Assembly (NCBI RefSeq): GCF_041146395.1
Contig: NC_090984.1
Span: 84,579,114 to 84,643,113, forward strand
Origin: Eulemur rufifrons
Lineage: Eukaryota; Chordata; Mammalia; Primates; Lemuridae
DNA length: 64,000 nucleotides
Direction: 5' to 3'
The notes under the pieces are model-generated. The model saw only the letters and a list, made by a program, of their open reading frames with translations, ran no database searches and had not been told where the DNA came from. Positions 1 through 10,994 of the stretch are shown piece after piece (the stretch's first letter is position 1; the number at the start of each line of letters is the position of its first letter). The translations under genes and the position numbers were made by a program.

Positions 1-1017
1 TTTAGGTGACCCTTGGCCCCTGGAGTCAATGTTTGTCTTCTAAATGGTATTTCAACACTAACATCTGGTGATGTCCCCCAGCCTGACATTTGCGAAGCAG
101 ATGCTTCCAGTGGCCTGGAGTGTGCCTTCTGAGTCAATGTTTTCAATAATGCCCTGTGGCATTGATCTCTGTGGTACCTCTCCCCAGGTAAGAAAAGAAA
201 TTCCACTAGGAAATGGCTAAGAGAGAACACTTCAGACCATCTGGAGGTAATCTTGGAATATAAAACCCCAGAAGTTCTTGTATAAAGACATACCTAGAGG
301 TAGGGAGTAGGGGAAAAAAATCAAATCTTTGGTATTTTTTTAAAGTTGTACTTTAAATAGTCTAGCAGTTCAAACCTGACAACTTTATATTCCATTTCAA
401 GTAATTTCTTTACATGTTTCTTTCTCTCTCTTCAGGGTCCTCTCTCCTGAAACTTTGACGTAACAAAGAATAGAATGTGTTGCTGAGCAAAGCAGCCTTC
501 TCTCCCCAGTCTGTCTCACTCTCCTTCCATGCATGCATGTGGGCACACACTTCACGGCACTTCGTAAGAGGCTCCTCTCGACGTGGATCTAGAGAAAACC
601 TCAACAAACCTTGTAAAACAGAGCATAAATCCCAATAGCCTACATTTGGACAACGGTGTCTTTTAAAATTAAGGATTTTTCCAAAGAGCCCTGACAAGCT
701 TTCAAAATTAGGACGCTGGTCAATAAGAATTACTTATTTCACCTGGATGGAGATTTTTGATCTCTAACACCATGTCTCAAGATCTCCTCTCACTTATCAC
801 CAGCAATATCTATACAACAACTTATAGAAAAGGTGAAAATCTTCTCAATCTACTCAGGAGTTTAGTACAGACAAGGTACTCATGAGGCTACTTTATAATA
901 TTCACCACATTGCTGTGTGGCTTCTCCACTCGTTCATTTATCTCCCTGAAAGCTCTGCTACCCAAGTGGTCAGCAAGGTAGTGGGGTGAGCATTTTACAA
1001 GCCAATCTGAAGGGGTA
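1..1017. other. Unassigned non-coding stretch
   Basis: No recognisable gene or repeat. A short phrase (gagtcaatgttt) occurs at about 21-32 and again at about 132-143. A good splice-donor match, CAG followed by GTAAGA, sits at 185-193, but no exon can be built upstream of it. The open frame on the minus strand near 410-697 resembles no family I know. Confidence 0.5.
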
Positions 1018-1019
1018 TG

Positions 1020-1714
1020 GTAGGCAGGAGTCCCCAGGGACTCACATTCTTGTATAATCTGCTCCTTTGAGTGCCCGCAGAACTTGTGATTTGCTTCTAA
1101 CCAATAGAATATGGCAAAAGTGAATGAGATATCACTCCTATAATTATACCAAGTTATATGGCAAAGGTGAAGGGATTTTTGTGGATATAAATGTAGTTAA
1201 GCTCCCAAAGCAGCTGACTTTAAGTTAATAAAAGGAGATTATTCAAAATGAACCTGACCTTATCAGGTGAGCCCTTTAAAAGAGGGTCTAGAGTAAGAGA
1301 ACATGAGCACGAAAGACTCCCTTTCTGGGTTGGAAGAAGTGAGTTGCTATGTGGTGAGAGGATTTGTGAGAGGGCCACGTGGCAAGGACCTGAAGGTGGC
1401 CTCTAGTTGCTGAGAATCATCCTTGGTCAACAGCTAGCAAGAAAACAGAGACCTTAACAAAACAGCTGTGAAGACGCAAATACTGCAAACAAACGGAATG
1501 AGCTTGGAAGCACATTATTCCTCAGTAATGTCTCCAGATAAGAACACAGCCTGGCTAACATCTTAATATCAGCTTCATGAGACCCTCAGCATAAAACCTA
1601 GCAAACTCATGCCCAGACTTCTGATCTGCAAGGACTGTGGGATAATAAATGGGTATTGCTTGAAGCTGCTAAAGTTTCTGGTAATTTGTTATGCAGCAAC
1701 AGAAGATTAGTACC
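1020..1714 (+). repeat. Ancient LTR-like mammalian repeat (MaLR/MER type)
   Basis: The text follows a familiar mammalian repeat: an opening about 'acattcttgtataat', a middle with 'ttatatggcaaaggtgaaggga', a block ending 'agagggccacgtggcaagga', and a tail with a 'gataataaatgggtattg' polyadenylation-type signal and 'ggtaatttgttatgcagcaa'. I recognise the order of these blocks but not the exact family; MLT1-like is my best guess. It is diverged and carries no coding sequence. Confidence 0.6.
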
Positions 1715-1867
1715 AGGGGTTGACTGGGAAGCAATTCACATATATAAGATCCTACATTTCAATCCACTAACAACTGTGTACTTTGTGGAGCTTGGACACA
1801 GTTCTTCACTGAGAATCAGCAGTCTCATGGGATAGAAGAGAATGTCACTCTGCTTCAAAATATGAGC

Positions 1868-1890
1868 GGATGGAGGGATGGATGGATGGA
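1868..1890. repeat. (GGAT)n microsatellite
   Basis: Short run of GGAT/GGAG units, about five copies, slightly imperfect. Confidence 0.8.
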
Positions 1891-1917
1891 ATACCTACAT
1901 AGAGATACAAATACATA

Positions 1918-1985
1918 TAACAAGGACTTACTGTGTGCCAGGATCTCTACTAAGTACTTTAAATACTTTATCTTATTGAAATGAG
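1918..1985 (-). repeat. MIR fragment
   Basis: Contains the antisense MIR phrase around 'ttactgtgtgccaggatct' followed by 'actaagtactttaaatac'. This is the 3' part of a MIR in reverse orientation, heavily truncated. Confidence 0.6.
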
Positions 1986-2144
1986 AGGTTAGAGTTAAAA
2001 TGGTGTGGGTACTTCTAATGACAGAAATTTACTCAAGCTAGTGGACTAAAAGGAAAAAAAACCTAACAAAGCAAGGAAAAGGACAGCGGGCAAGTATGTA
2101 TTTACACATGTGGGTATGAAACGCATATAGTGGAATGTTCTAAA

Positions 2145-2265
2145 ACTATGAGTTACAACCTATTAGTAGGTCATGAACCAATAATCAGAAAAGTATGAAA
2201 GCTACTACTGACATGGTGCCCATTACTCTATAAGCTGTGAATGTCAGTTTAAAAAAAATAAAGTT
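2145..2265. repeat. Possible hAT/Charlie-like fragment
   Basis: The phrase 'gagttacaacctattagtag' and 'gtcatgaaccaat' resembles a hAT-type medium-reiteration element of the 'cattagtgggtc' kind. No terminal repeats are visible. Weak call. Confidence 0.3.
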
Positions 2266-2324
2266 TTTCAGAATAACAGATGCAACTCAAACAAACCAGA
2301 TGCAATGTATTGCATAGCATAATG

Positions 2325-2645
2325 CTAACTGTTAGACAGCCAACCCCTAAATCTCAGTGGCTAATTCAATAGAAGGTTATTTCTCACTCACATAAAATCC
2401 AATTGGGAAGGCAGGACATGGGGGTTATATTCTACAAAATCCTTTAGGGATCATGTGGGCAACGCTCTACCATCTTTGACCTCTGACTTTTGAGGCTGCT
2501 CTGAAAATCAACATCCAGTCTGTACCTTGGGGCAGATTGAGGGTAAATATCACAGCAAAATCCCAGAAATAGTGTATTTTCAACCCTCATTCCATTGGCC
2601 AGAATTCAGGCAAATAGCCCTTCCTAGCTTCAAAGGGGGCCAGAA
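2325..2645. repeat. Old medium-reiteration repeat, family unresolved
   Basis: The order of phrases 'aaatctcagtggctaa', 'ttatttctcactcaca' and, later, 'attggccagaattcagg' is typical of a widespread mammalian repeat. A diverged relative appears to lie at 56520-56770. Family not resolved. Confidence 0.4.
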
Positions 2646-2999
2646 TAAAAACCCCAACTCCCTCCCCTCCTATCCTCTGATCTCCTAAAAGTGCTCCCTT
2701 ATGGAGGAACTCGAACAAGAGCCAGAGGGCAAGAGAATCTATCAATTCAGATCACAAAAGTCAGTTTTTTGTGACACAGCCAGGGTAGAGAATGGCAGTA
2801 AGTGAATTTAGAGAGGACACTGAAGATATCAAGGACAACAGGATATTACATGGAGCCAATGGACTAGTACAGGTTAATCCTATGAGTGAAAACACCTAAT
2901 TCCTATAAAGGGTTTTCACTAAGTCAGCTAATGACTGAAGATGTTGCTTACAGAAAATCTAGGACTTTGTTGGGGGTTGCCTTTGAGTTGGGGTTTAGA
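2646..2999. other. Unassigned stretch
   Basis: Nothing recognisable; mixed composition and no open frame of note. Confidence 0.5.
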
Positions 3000-3240
3000 G
3001 TATGGAAAGAACACTAGACTAGGAGTCAGAAGAAATGGCTTCTGGTCCTGACTCCGCTTCATTTTAGCGCCAAGACCTTAGACAAGTGACTCAACTTGCC
3101 TGAGCCACGTTTTATGTATTGCTAAAAATTTATAATAATTATACATTTCCCTGCCTTAATCACAGATTTGATGTGGGAAGATCCAATGACAGCATACCTG
3201 AGAGCACTTTGTATATTACAAACATGGGTCACAAACAATA
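3000..3240 (+). repeat. MIR (sense)
   Basis: Follows the MIR consensus in sense: the 'ggaaagaacactagactagg' head, a 'gactccgcttc' box, 'agacaagtgactcaacttgc' and an AT-rich tail. Near full length but diverged. Confidence 0.7.
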
Positions 3241-4624
3241 GTGCTGTTTTTGTGTTGTTGTTATCATTACTCAATTCACAGGCCTAGTTTGTGAGAAATG
3301 AGCAATCCTGGTTAAACTGCCACTTTCCCAGCAACTTTTGCTCCAGATATGAGCCAGAATGATCCATAAACTTCAATGTAAAATTTATCTCTCCCATGAA
3401 CCTTCTGAAGGATTTCCTGATGATACTTAAGTATGTTTCATGGAACATTTCCTTTTGACCTGGAATTGTCATTAAAGCCTATAGATGTACCCTTCACACT
3501 AAGGAAACCCACAAACCAAAGAAAGCTGCCCATAACAGGGCCAGGTACCTTACCATCAGGTTTGTTAGGAGATCTGGGGGTGGGGAAGTGGAACCCCAAA
3601 CCCCACCCCCTCCCTTCCCCATCTATAAAGAAGACTAGAAATGAGAGAGGAGCAGAGAGGGTCAACTTTGTGGGGAGTGCAGTGTTCATGATGAAGTGGT
3701 TCCCTCACCTTTCCCTCCAGATGGCCTCTCCCCACCACCACCCCAAAGGGAACTGAGGGGTTTCTGAGAGTCAATGTAACACTTTTGCTGCCAGTAGAAA
3801 GTGAAGGCTGCACTCTGTTCCTCGGTTGGGTATCTGCTTCGACTGCAGATTTGCTGATGTGCTTCCTGCCTGACTGACGTGGGAGTGAGTGTGGCAGGTG
3901 AAAGGAGCAACCTGGCAAGAAAAGGCAGGGCAGAGAGAAGGGACAGCAGTGAATAGCCTCCATTTCTGCCATTTGGTAAATGATCTATTTATCTAATGCA
4001 CCTTGACCATCTCCAAAGCAAGGAGAATGGCCCATTATACCACTGAAAGCTCAATTTCATATTTTCATTCAAACCAATTTAAGGAAGTTTCACCTCTCTG
4101 AAAATTCACTGAAGGGAAAGAACTGAGAATGTGTAAACTGATGGAAATCTCAACCTTCTGAGCTCATGTTCCATTTTATTTCAGTCATCAGGGCTCCTTT
4201 ATCCCTATATAACATTTACTGTTGGTTATAAGTAAAAATGGTCTTCTTAAAGCAAAACTGAAGACACCTCACTGGGGTAGTACTTTGTAATAGGAGGACA
4301 AAATTATGATGTGGTCATGAAAGCCCAGCCAGCTTCCTCACTCATATGAATGCCTCTTTTAATTAATATCTGAAATATTAACTGGCACTTAAACATAAAC
4401 TTAGACATTTAAAACCTTTTCCAATTCTATTTGCTAAATTTGGGGCACATTTTTTATACATCTGCTAAATTAAAGTTTAATTGCATTTTAAAAATATCTT
4501 TTTTGCCAAAAAGATTCTAGCTTAAACAAAAGTACTGGAATTAAGATGAGAATTTTATAGGGTGACTGAATGTAAGATAAATATGAGAATCAGTAGTTCT
4601 TATTTATAACTGGCAATCAATCCC
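3241..4624. other. Unassigned stretch with a purine/pyrimidine-rich patch
   Basis: No repeat recognised. The 3430-3980 part is richer in G and C and open on both strands (frames at 3433-3756 and 3565-3972), but neither translation shows a domain and the two overlap antisense, which fits stop-poor composition. The 4000-4620 part is AT-rich and featureless. Confidence 0.45.
3576..3610. repeat. Perfect 10-bp G/C-tract inverted repeat
   Basis: GGGGGTGGGG at 3576-3585 is mirrored exactly by CCCCACCCCC at 3601-3610, with a 15-base loop. Seen directly. Confidence 0.9.
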
Positions 4625-4905
4625 TATAAAAGAATTTGGAGAAAATATTCCATTCACGATAATGACAAAATTTTAAATTACTTAAGAATGAGTTATAAAG
4701 AATGCCTCAGGACCAACAAGAATAAAGTTATAAAGTCTCACTGAAGGACATAAATAAGGATCTACACAATAGGAAAGATAAATGATGTTCTTAGGTACAA
4801 AGATATCACAAAAATGTGACTTCTCCCCAAATTCATAAACAATATAAAAGCCTTTATATTCCTAAAAGGCTTTTTATAATTGGACAAGATTATCTTTAAG
4901 AAAGA
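4625..4905 (+). repeat. LINE-1 ORF2 fragment
   Basis: Sequence such as 'aatgacaaaattttaaatta', 'ggacataaataaggatct', 'cttctccccaaattcata' and 'ggctttttataattggacaag' follows the L1 reverse-transcriptase region in sense. It is broken by indels and stops: a dead fragment, not a gene. Confidence 0.75.
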
Positions 4906-5210
4906 AATCAACTTCTGGCATGACATCACACAGAGCAACACAGGCCAGCCCCCCAGAGAAATGGATGAAAATTAACTTTTTAAAAAATTAAAGTATCTGG
5001 AAATGGCCTAAGAGCACATAGCAAATGAAGAAACATCTATTCAAGAAAATCCATTAATACCAAAATTTGTTAAGAACTAAGAGAGTCTATGGCATTTGAA
5101 CCAAGACCACTTCCTCCCTCCCTCCTCCAAGCCCAGAACACAGAAACTCACTTCAGACTGGTACAGCAAGGAACAGAAAGTGCTCTCTTCCCTGAGCTCC
5201 CAGAGAGCTA
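4906..5210. other. Unassigned stretch between L1 and Alu pieces
   Basis: A/C-rich text possibly continuing an old LINE-1. No clear match. Confidence 0.35.
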
Positions 5211-5361
5211 CACGTCTATAGTCCCAGCTAATCAGGAGGCTGAGGCAGGAGGATGGCTTGAGTCCAGGAGTTTGAGGTTCCAGTGAGCTATGATGGCACC
5301 ACTGCATTCTACCCAAGGTAACAGAGCAAGACTCTGTCTCAAAAAAAAAAAAAAAAAAAAA
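5211..5361 (+). repeat. Alu-related single monomer
   Basis: One Alu arm: 'tagtcccagcta' through 'ggaggctgaggcaggagg', 'gagctatgatggcaccactg', 'agagcaagactctgtctc', then a 20-A tail at 5341-5360. Only a right-arm-like unit is present, so this is either a monomeric ancestor (FRAM-type) or a 5'-truncated Alu. Confidence 0.85.
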
Positions 5362-5362
5362 C

Positions 5363-5450
5363 CCTATCTCCAAATACAGTCACCTTCTGAGGTAATAGGG
5401 TTAGGACTTCAAGATATAAATTTTGAGGGAACACAATTCAGTCCATAACA
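5363..5450 (+). repeat. 3' end of an old LTR-like repeat
   Basis: 'atctccaaatacagtcacct', 'ggttaggacttcaa' and 'cacaattcagtccataaca' form the conserved 3' end of a common mammalian repeat. The Alu monomer lies directly before it and probably inserted into it. Confidence 0.55.
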
Positions 5451-6215
5451 ATGTCTAAAACAGAACTCATTATTCCCTTTACAAATAATAAGCATTCTCC
5501 TTTTCTATTTACCTATCACAGAAAAGATACCAATCCAAGGTCCAGAGCTAGAAACCTGAGAGTTATCTTTGGCTCCATTTTCCTTTCCCCATGTCCCACC
5601 CCTTTCCAGCTGTTCACCAAATGCAGCCTCCATCTCTCCATTACCACTGTCATGGCCAGAGATAATTATCACCCTCCTAGACCACTGCAACAACTCCCAA
5701 CCCTTCTTCCAGCAACCAGCCAGCCTCCATTCAATCCAGCCAACCCTACTCCTAGAATAATCTATCTTCCTCGATAATAAAATCTAGTTATGCCACACCC
5801 TGATTAGAAATCTCCACTCTACTGTCCACAGGAAGAAATCCAAACTCCTTTGGTTGGCTTAAAGGTTTTCCCATTACCTGTCCTCAATCTAGGGTTTCAT
5901 CTTAGCTTCTAGCACTCTATCCACTTCTAGCCTGAGTTCCAACAGCACTGAACATATTTGTGCCCTGACACATCATGCCTTTCCATCCCCGCTTTACTCA
6001 TTCTGTTCCCTGTCCCTAAAGTTCCAATTCCTTCTTTTTTCCTTCACGTGAGGTTCTAGCCACTCTTCAAGAACTATATCAAATATGTAAGTTCCTCCAT
6101 AAAGTCTTTTCTGTATTTCTCAGTCCCTCTATTTTCCCAGACTCTATTTTTATCTATATTATACACATTTATTCAACCATTTTAATTTTACACCTTACTT
6201 TTCTTTCTTCCCCAC
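5451..6215 (+). repeat. LINE-2, 3' portion, plus strand
   Basis: Long diverged L2 copy. Landmarks in order: 'cagaactcattattcc', 'agaaacctgagagttatct', 'gaccactgcaacaactccc', 'aatccaaactcctttgg', then the T/C-rich 3' region with 'tcctccataaagtctt'. The open frames here (5451-5777, 5569-5760) are remnants of or accidents in L2, not genes. Confidence 0.8.
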
Positions 6216-6259
6216 CAGGCAACTGAGGTCTCAAAGATAAAGGCTCTACTTACTGTTTT

Positions 6260-6830
6260 CCCGCGAGTGGTTGCAGAGCATTCCCACAGGCCTTCGTCCC
6301 CTAACTCCTCAAACTTGGCAGTCCAGAATGGAACTCACAGTTGCCGCCTTCACATGGTTCCCCTTCCAGTGTCCATGAGCCTGCCACAGATCCCACTGTT
6401 TTTCTTGGACATGTGGTCTTCAAATCTTAAAACCTCTCTGCCTTCATTCCCAAGATAAAATCAGCTACCAAAATGTAAGAGTTTATTCGTCAGAAAGTCT
6501 CTGTTCCCACCAGAAACCAAGTCCACACCAGCTTCCGCCTGCATTTCTGCCCTCTCCTGGCCTCCCTGCCCTATCCTGGCCTCCCTGCTTTCAGTCTCTC
6601 TCAACCCAAATCCACTGAATGCTGCCTCTGGACAGTTTTCCTTAAACACCACACTTACAGTGTTATTGCAGTAGATCCCTATTGCCCAAGGAGTTTATTT
6701 CAAACTCCTCCCTTTGGCATTCAGTAAGATCACCGATCTGCCCTCGCTTCCTGCAGACTCCAGGTACATCGCTCACATTCCCTGCCAACGTCTTCCGCCT
6801 TTCCATCCCCTACCATTGTCCATTCAATAC
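6260..6830 (+). repeat. Second LINE-2 copy, plus strand
   Basis: Repeats the L2 order: 'tcctggcctccctgc', 'ctttcagtctctctc', 'ttccttaaacaccacac', 'tttcaaactcctccctttggc', then 'gcttcctgcagactccagg'. The 'cctggcctccctgc' phrase is locally duplicated at about 6558-6589. Confidence 0.7.
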
Positions 6831-6834
6831 CCTG

Positions 6835-6985
6835 CTTATTCATCCACTCCATACATGCTGGGAATTCTCTCTATGCCAGTCACTGTGGCAGGCTCTGGTG
6901 ATAAAAAGACAAGGTTCATGCCTTCGTATAAACCTCTAATTTTACTGTTTTACTGTGCCCAAGAAATAGCTAAGGTGCTAGGTTA
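6835..6985 (-). repeat. LINE-2, minus strand (first part)
   Basis: 'tatgccagtcactgtggcag', 'gctctggtgataaaaagaca' and 'aggttcatgcctt' are the antisense of an L2 3' end. It appears to resume at about 7260 after an L1 insertion. Confidence 0.55.
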
Positions 6986-6989
6986 GAGT

Positions 6990-7205
6990 GAAGATTCCTA
7001 TCCTACCCTCCCCCAAAAGATTCATATTTGTAAGTCTAGAATGACACCCAAAAAGGTTGATGTAGGGATGACAAATTACCTATGGGGTACAATATACACT
7101 ACTCAGGGATGGATACACCAAAAGCCCAGACTCCACCACTATACAATATATACATCTAACAGAATTCAACTTGTACCCACTGAATATATTAAAATAAAAA
7201 AATGT
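6990..7205 (+). repeat. Truncated LINE-1 3' end inserted in L2
   Basis: The L1 3' UTR signature 'ggggtacaatatacactact', 'gatggatacaccaaaagccc', 'tccaccactatacaatatat', 'ttgtacccactgaatatatt' ends in 'aaaataaaaaaatg'. It is a 5'-truncated insertion and interrupts the minus-strand L2. Confidence 0.75.
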
Positions 7206-7259
7206 TTAAAGTTCATGCTTACCAAATACCTACATGACTCTAATAAACTCCAAGTCACA

Positions 7260-7725
7260 TTGATATAAACTGACAATGACAATAAAGTATAACAAACATA
7301 CATGAAGTAAACACAAGTTAATATGGGAGCACACTGCACTTGAGAGGTGGTTGTATTAACAAGGTAACAAAGATGAGCAGGGAGGGATTGGTGAAAGGAA
7401 GACCTTCCAAGAAGAGGGAACAGCCTGTGCAAAGCGACATCTAAAAAGGCTGGGAACAACTGCAGCACTGAAAATAGCTCAGTGAGGTTGGATCAAAGAG
7501 TCCAGTGAGAAGGGACGGGAAATGAGCAACAAGGCTGACCATCCAGCACTGACCTGTCCCAAAGACAATGGGTCTTAAGCTGGGGAGTAACAGGATTAGA
7601 TTCATTACATAAAGATCAATCTGAAGGATGGAGAGTAAGGAGGCAAGTCTAGAACCTGAAAGAATATTTAGAGACTACTGACGTCATCCAGGCAAAAAAG
7701 AAGAAGAAACCAAGAAGGATGGCTC
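7260..7725 (-). repeat. LINE-2, minus strand (second part)
   Basis: Antisense L2 landmarks: 'gaccttccaagaagaggga', 'acagcctgtgcaaag', 'gggtcttaagctggg', 'agtaacaggattagattcat', 'gatcaatctgaagg', 'gacgtcatccaggc'. Confidence 0.65.
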
Positions 7726-7739
7726 CATCACTACTCCTG

Positions 7740-8895
7740 TAACCTATTTGTTATTTTTTCAAATAATATGTGCACATGTTTTAAAAACTAAGCTAACAGT
7801 ACTAAAAGGTTTATAATGAAGAATAGCAGTACTCTCCACTCTCTCGCTCCCTATCCCCCAGTCCTACTCCCCATAGCAACCTTTTTTAACAATTTTAGTT
7901 GTTTCTTTGAGTACTTTATCTCATATTTCTACAACTTTCTCTTTATCACATGTTTTACACAATTTGATCTTGCTGTGCCTTGGTGTAGTTTATTTTCATG
8001 TTTCTTGTGCTTGGGGTTTGTTCAGCTTCGCGGATCTGTGGGTTTATAGTTTTCATCCAAACTAGAAAAAGTTTGGCCATTACGGTCTTCCTGTATTTTT
8101 CTCTCCCAACTTCAGAGACTACAATCACACCTATGTGAGACTACTTGCATCTCACAGCTCACAGATGCTCTCTGTTCTTTTTTTTTTTTTTTTCCGCAGT
8201 CTTTTCTCTGTGCTTATTTTGGATACTTTTGATCACTACATCTTCAGGTTGACTAATCTTTTCTTCAGTAATGTCTAATATTCTGTTAATCCCATTGGGT
8301 GCATTTTTCATCTCAGACATTGCAGTTTTTGTCTACGGAAGTCAATTTGGGTCTTTTTATATCTTACATGTTTCCAACATGCTCAATTTTTCTTCTACCT
8401 TCTTGAACATGAGCTCTGAGTACTGCTCCCTCTAACCCTTTCCAATGGTTCTCTCCTTAACTTTGGTTCATTTTCTCAAATGCAAATACTAATTAGTACC
8501 CAGCCGAAGACTTGAGGGGGAACCTCTGCAGATCTTTGGAGCTCTCAACTCTGCAGCTTTCTTCTCCTTAGTAGTCTGTCCTGAGAACTCTAGCCACCCT
8601 AGTCTCCCTCCCCAGCTCCATTTTCTCAACTCAGAGAGTCTGCCAGGCCCCACCCTGGTTCCCTCTCCCTGCCCTATGACTCAAGTCTCTCTCAAGGCAG
8701 TAACCTGGGGCTATCCTAGGACTCATCTCATTTGATTCCTGTTTCTCAGAAATCACTGTCCTTCCCTGCCTAAGTCACAATATTTTGAAACATGGGGTTT
8801 TTTTCATATATTTTTTCTAGTTTCTTCATTGTTTTAGCAGAAGGATAAGTCTGATCTCTGTTATTACATCTTGGCTGGAAGCAGAAGTTCAACAC
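7740..8895 (-). repeat. LINE-1/HAL1-like fragment, minus strand
   Basis: In reverse complement it begins with an L1-type start resembling 'cttctgcttccagccaagatg' (8870-8892). Further on lie 'tcaatttgggtctttttat' and 'tctaccttcttgaacatgag', typical antisense old-L1 text. Includes a T run at 8179-8194. Confidence 0.55.
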
Positions 8896-9771
8896 CACAT
8901 TTCTAAATAAAAGGCTTATGCTGACTTTTTGATCTGTGCATTTTAGGCATTAACAATTATTTTCTTAATGTGGTCAATGAGGATTTAGCTCTCTTGTAAC
9001 ACTAACACTCCCATTTCCTCTCAACTTTTCCCCCCAATATAGCTTCCTCAGAATGTTCAGTTAATCAATTATTCGTGTTTATATTTTTATGCTTACATAA
9101 ACATTTTTCACTGCTGAGCCTAGAGGTTTACTTTGTTGCTTCCTTTGTAGTTTTTGTTTTTCCTGGAATTAACATTTGCCTCATTTTTATCTGCTCAATT
9201 TTCCATGTACTTATTTCTAATTTTGCTCAAACTGATCAGTCAAATTTTTTTTCCAAGTATTCAAACATACTCTCAGTTCCATTCCCCATCCCTTGCCTGT
9301 CCCTAGAGTTCTGTCTTTCAGATTCATTTTGGTCCTGCATGGCTGCCATCCTCGATTTCCCTTACTAGACAGCCCACTACCTCTCTCCCTTGGGTTTCTC
9401 TTTCTTGGTTACCCCCTTGTTTTGCTAAGGTACTTCCTACAATATCTTTCAATGTAGAAACTGTTCTTTCTATGTAGAAACTGTTCTTTCTATGTAGAAA
9501 TTTATGACTTTCCATTCTATAAAATCTTCTATTATTTATTTAATAATCTCCTCTCATTTGCTTTCTCTGTTCTCTGGAACTTACAGAAGTCCTATATGTG
9601 ACATCCTGAATTGAACCTCTGATTTTATGTTTTCCCTCCCATGTTCCATTTCTTTGTATTTTTGTTCTCCTTTCAAAGAGATCTTCTCATCTCTATCTGC
9701 TAACCCTTTTAAATCAATTTTATATTTCAATTTTTTTAATTTCCAAGAGCCCTTTCTTAATAACTGATCAT
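8896..9771. repeat. T-rich old repeat, family unresolved
   Basis: T-rich text including 'tttaatttccaagagccctttctta' (seen at 9736-9760) resembles the antisense of an ancient LINE or MER element; the same type of text seems to resume at 10270-10540 after the MIR and Alu. No coding content. Confidence 0.35.
9451..9500. repeat. 20-bp tandem repeat, 2.5 copies
   Basis: The unit 'tatgtagaaactgttctttc' occurs at 9451-9470 (first base a instead of t) and 9471-9490, and its first half again at 9491-9500. Copies are nearly identical, so the duplication is recent compared with the surrounding repeat. Confidence 0.95.
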
Positions 9772-9935
9772 AGCACTTGCTATAAGCCAGGCATTGTCTG
9801 AGTACTTTACATATACTACTGAGACCTCCAAAAGAGTCAGATATTATTATGATCCTATTTGATAGGAAAACTGTGGTCCAGAGATGTTAAATAACTTGTC
9901 CAAGGTCATATAGCTAGCAAGTGACTGTCTTATTC
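9772..9935 (-). repeat. MIR, antisense
   Basis: 'taagccaggcattgtctgag', 'gtccagagatgttaaataac', 'ttgtccaaggtcatatagct' and 'agcaagtgac' follow the antisense MIR over most of its length. Confidence 0.85.
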
Positions 9936-9940
9936 TCTCT

Positions 9941-10238
9941 TTTTTTTAAGAGACAGAGTCTTGCTCTGTCACCCAGGCTGAAGCACTATAGCATGATCAT
10001 AGCTCACTGGAGCCTCAAACTCCTGAGCTCAAGCAATCCTCCTGCCTCAGCTTCCAAACCTCTAGGACTACAGGTGCATGTGCCACTGTGCCCAGATAAT
10101 TTTTACTTTTTTTTTTTTTTTTGTAGAGATGGGGCTTTAGCATGTTACTCAGGCTAGTCTTGAATTCCTGGCCTCAAGTGATCATCCCACCTTGGCCTCC
10201 CAAAGTGCTGAGATTATAGGTGTGAGCCACCACACTTG
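9941..10238 (-). repeat. Full-length Alu (AluJ-like), minus strand
   Basis: Dimeric Alu in reverse: leading T tract, 'agacagagtcttgctctgtc', 'acccaggctgaagc', 'cctcctgcctcagcttcc', a mid T tract at 10105-10122, 'gtagagatgggg', 'cctcccaaagtgctgagat', 'gtgagccaccacac'. It is strongly diverged, fitting an old subfamily. Confidence 0.9.
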
Positions 10239-10266
10239 TTTTTTGTTTGTTTGTTTGTTTGTTTAT
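10238..10266. repeat. (GTTT)n microsatellite at the Alu edge
   Basis: Seven or so GTTT units directly after the Alu 5' end. Confidence 0.85.
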
Positions 10267-10560
10267 TTTTACTGTTCTCTGTTGTTTTATAAAGGTTACG
10301 ATATTGTCTCATCTTTCTGGGAGTATTAAAGCTTTGGGTTGAGGATTTTTTTTTTTTTTTTGTAGGGGTTTTTTTTGAAGTTCTATTTTGTCCCTTGCTC
10401 TGATTCTTCCTCCAGGTTCCTGTTTGTTTTGATTTCTCTCTCTCTCTCTGTCTCTCACTCTCTCATGTTGGCCTCTTTTCTCAAATGTCTGCTGATTCTT
10501 GGCTGTCCATCCATGTTTAAGACTGAATGACTAAATAGCTGAGAAAGTGAATGAGGTCTG
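10267..10560. repeat. T-rich and (TC)n low-complexity stretch
   Basis: T run at 10347-10362, second at 10370-10377, and a (TC)n tract at 10434-10466 with one G interruption. The text around it resembles the old T-rich repeat at 8896-9771. Confidence 0.6.
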
Positions 10561-10994
10561 TCATTTGGTGGGTTTCATTTCATGTGGACCAGGTAGTGAG
10601 TCCATATTTCTGTTTGGGAAGTCACCACATATCAGCAATAGAAGGTCTTACCTCTTGGGTTGTTAAAATTTCTGTAGAGAAGAGTCTTCATATCCACCTT
10701 GAGGTTAGGAATAGTGGAGAGTGTTATAAGCTTAGCTTCAGGTTTCTGTGACTAGAGAACATGAAGGCTGAGGATCCCAAAATTCAGTGTATAGACTTCA
10801 ACCCAATATATTCAATGCCAGTTCTCAATCCCATAGCTCACCCTCCACTGACCTTATTAACCCCATGCCTAGAAATCCACCAATGCATTTTATCCAGAGA
10901 ACAAGCCCTGGATCTCATAGAGTGGGGAGAAGCAACAGCCTGGCTGCCAGCATGAAGGGAAGGAAAGGGATACGGAGCATATCCAAACCTCTAT
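10561..10994. other. Unassigned stretch
   Basis: No repeat or gene recognised. Two short overlapping open frames (10761-10955 and 10787-10996) show no domain. Confidence 0.45.
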
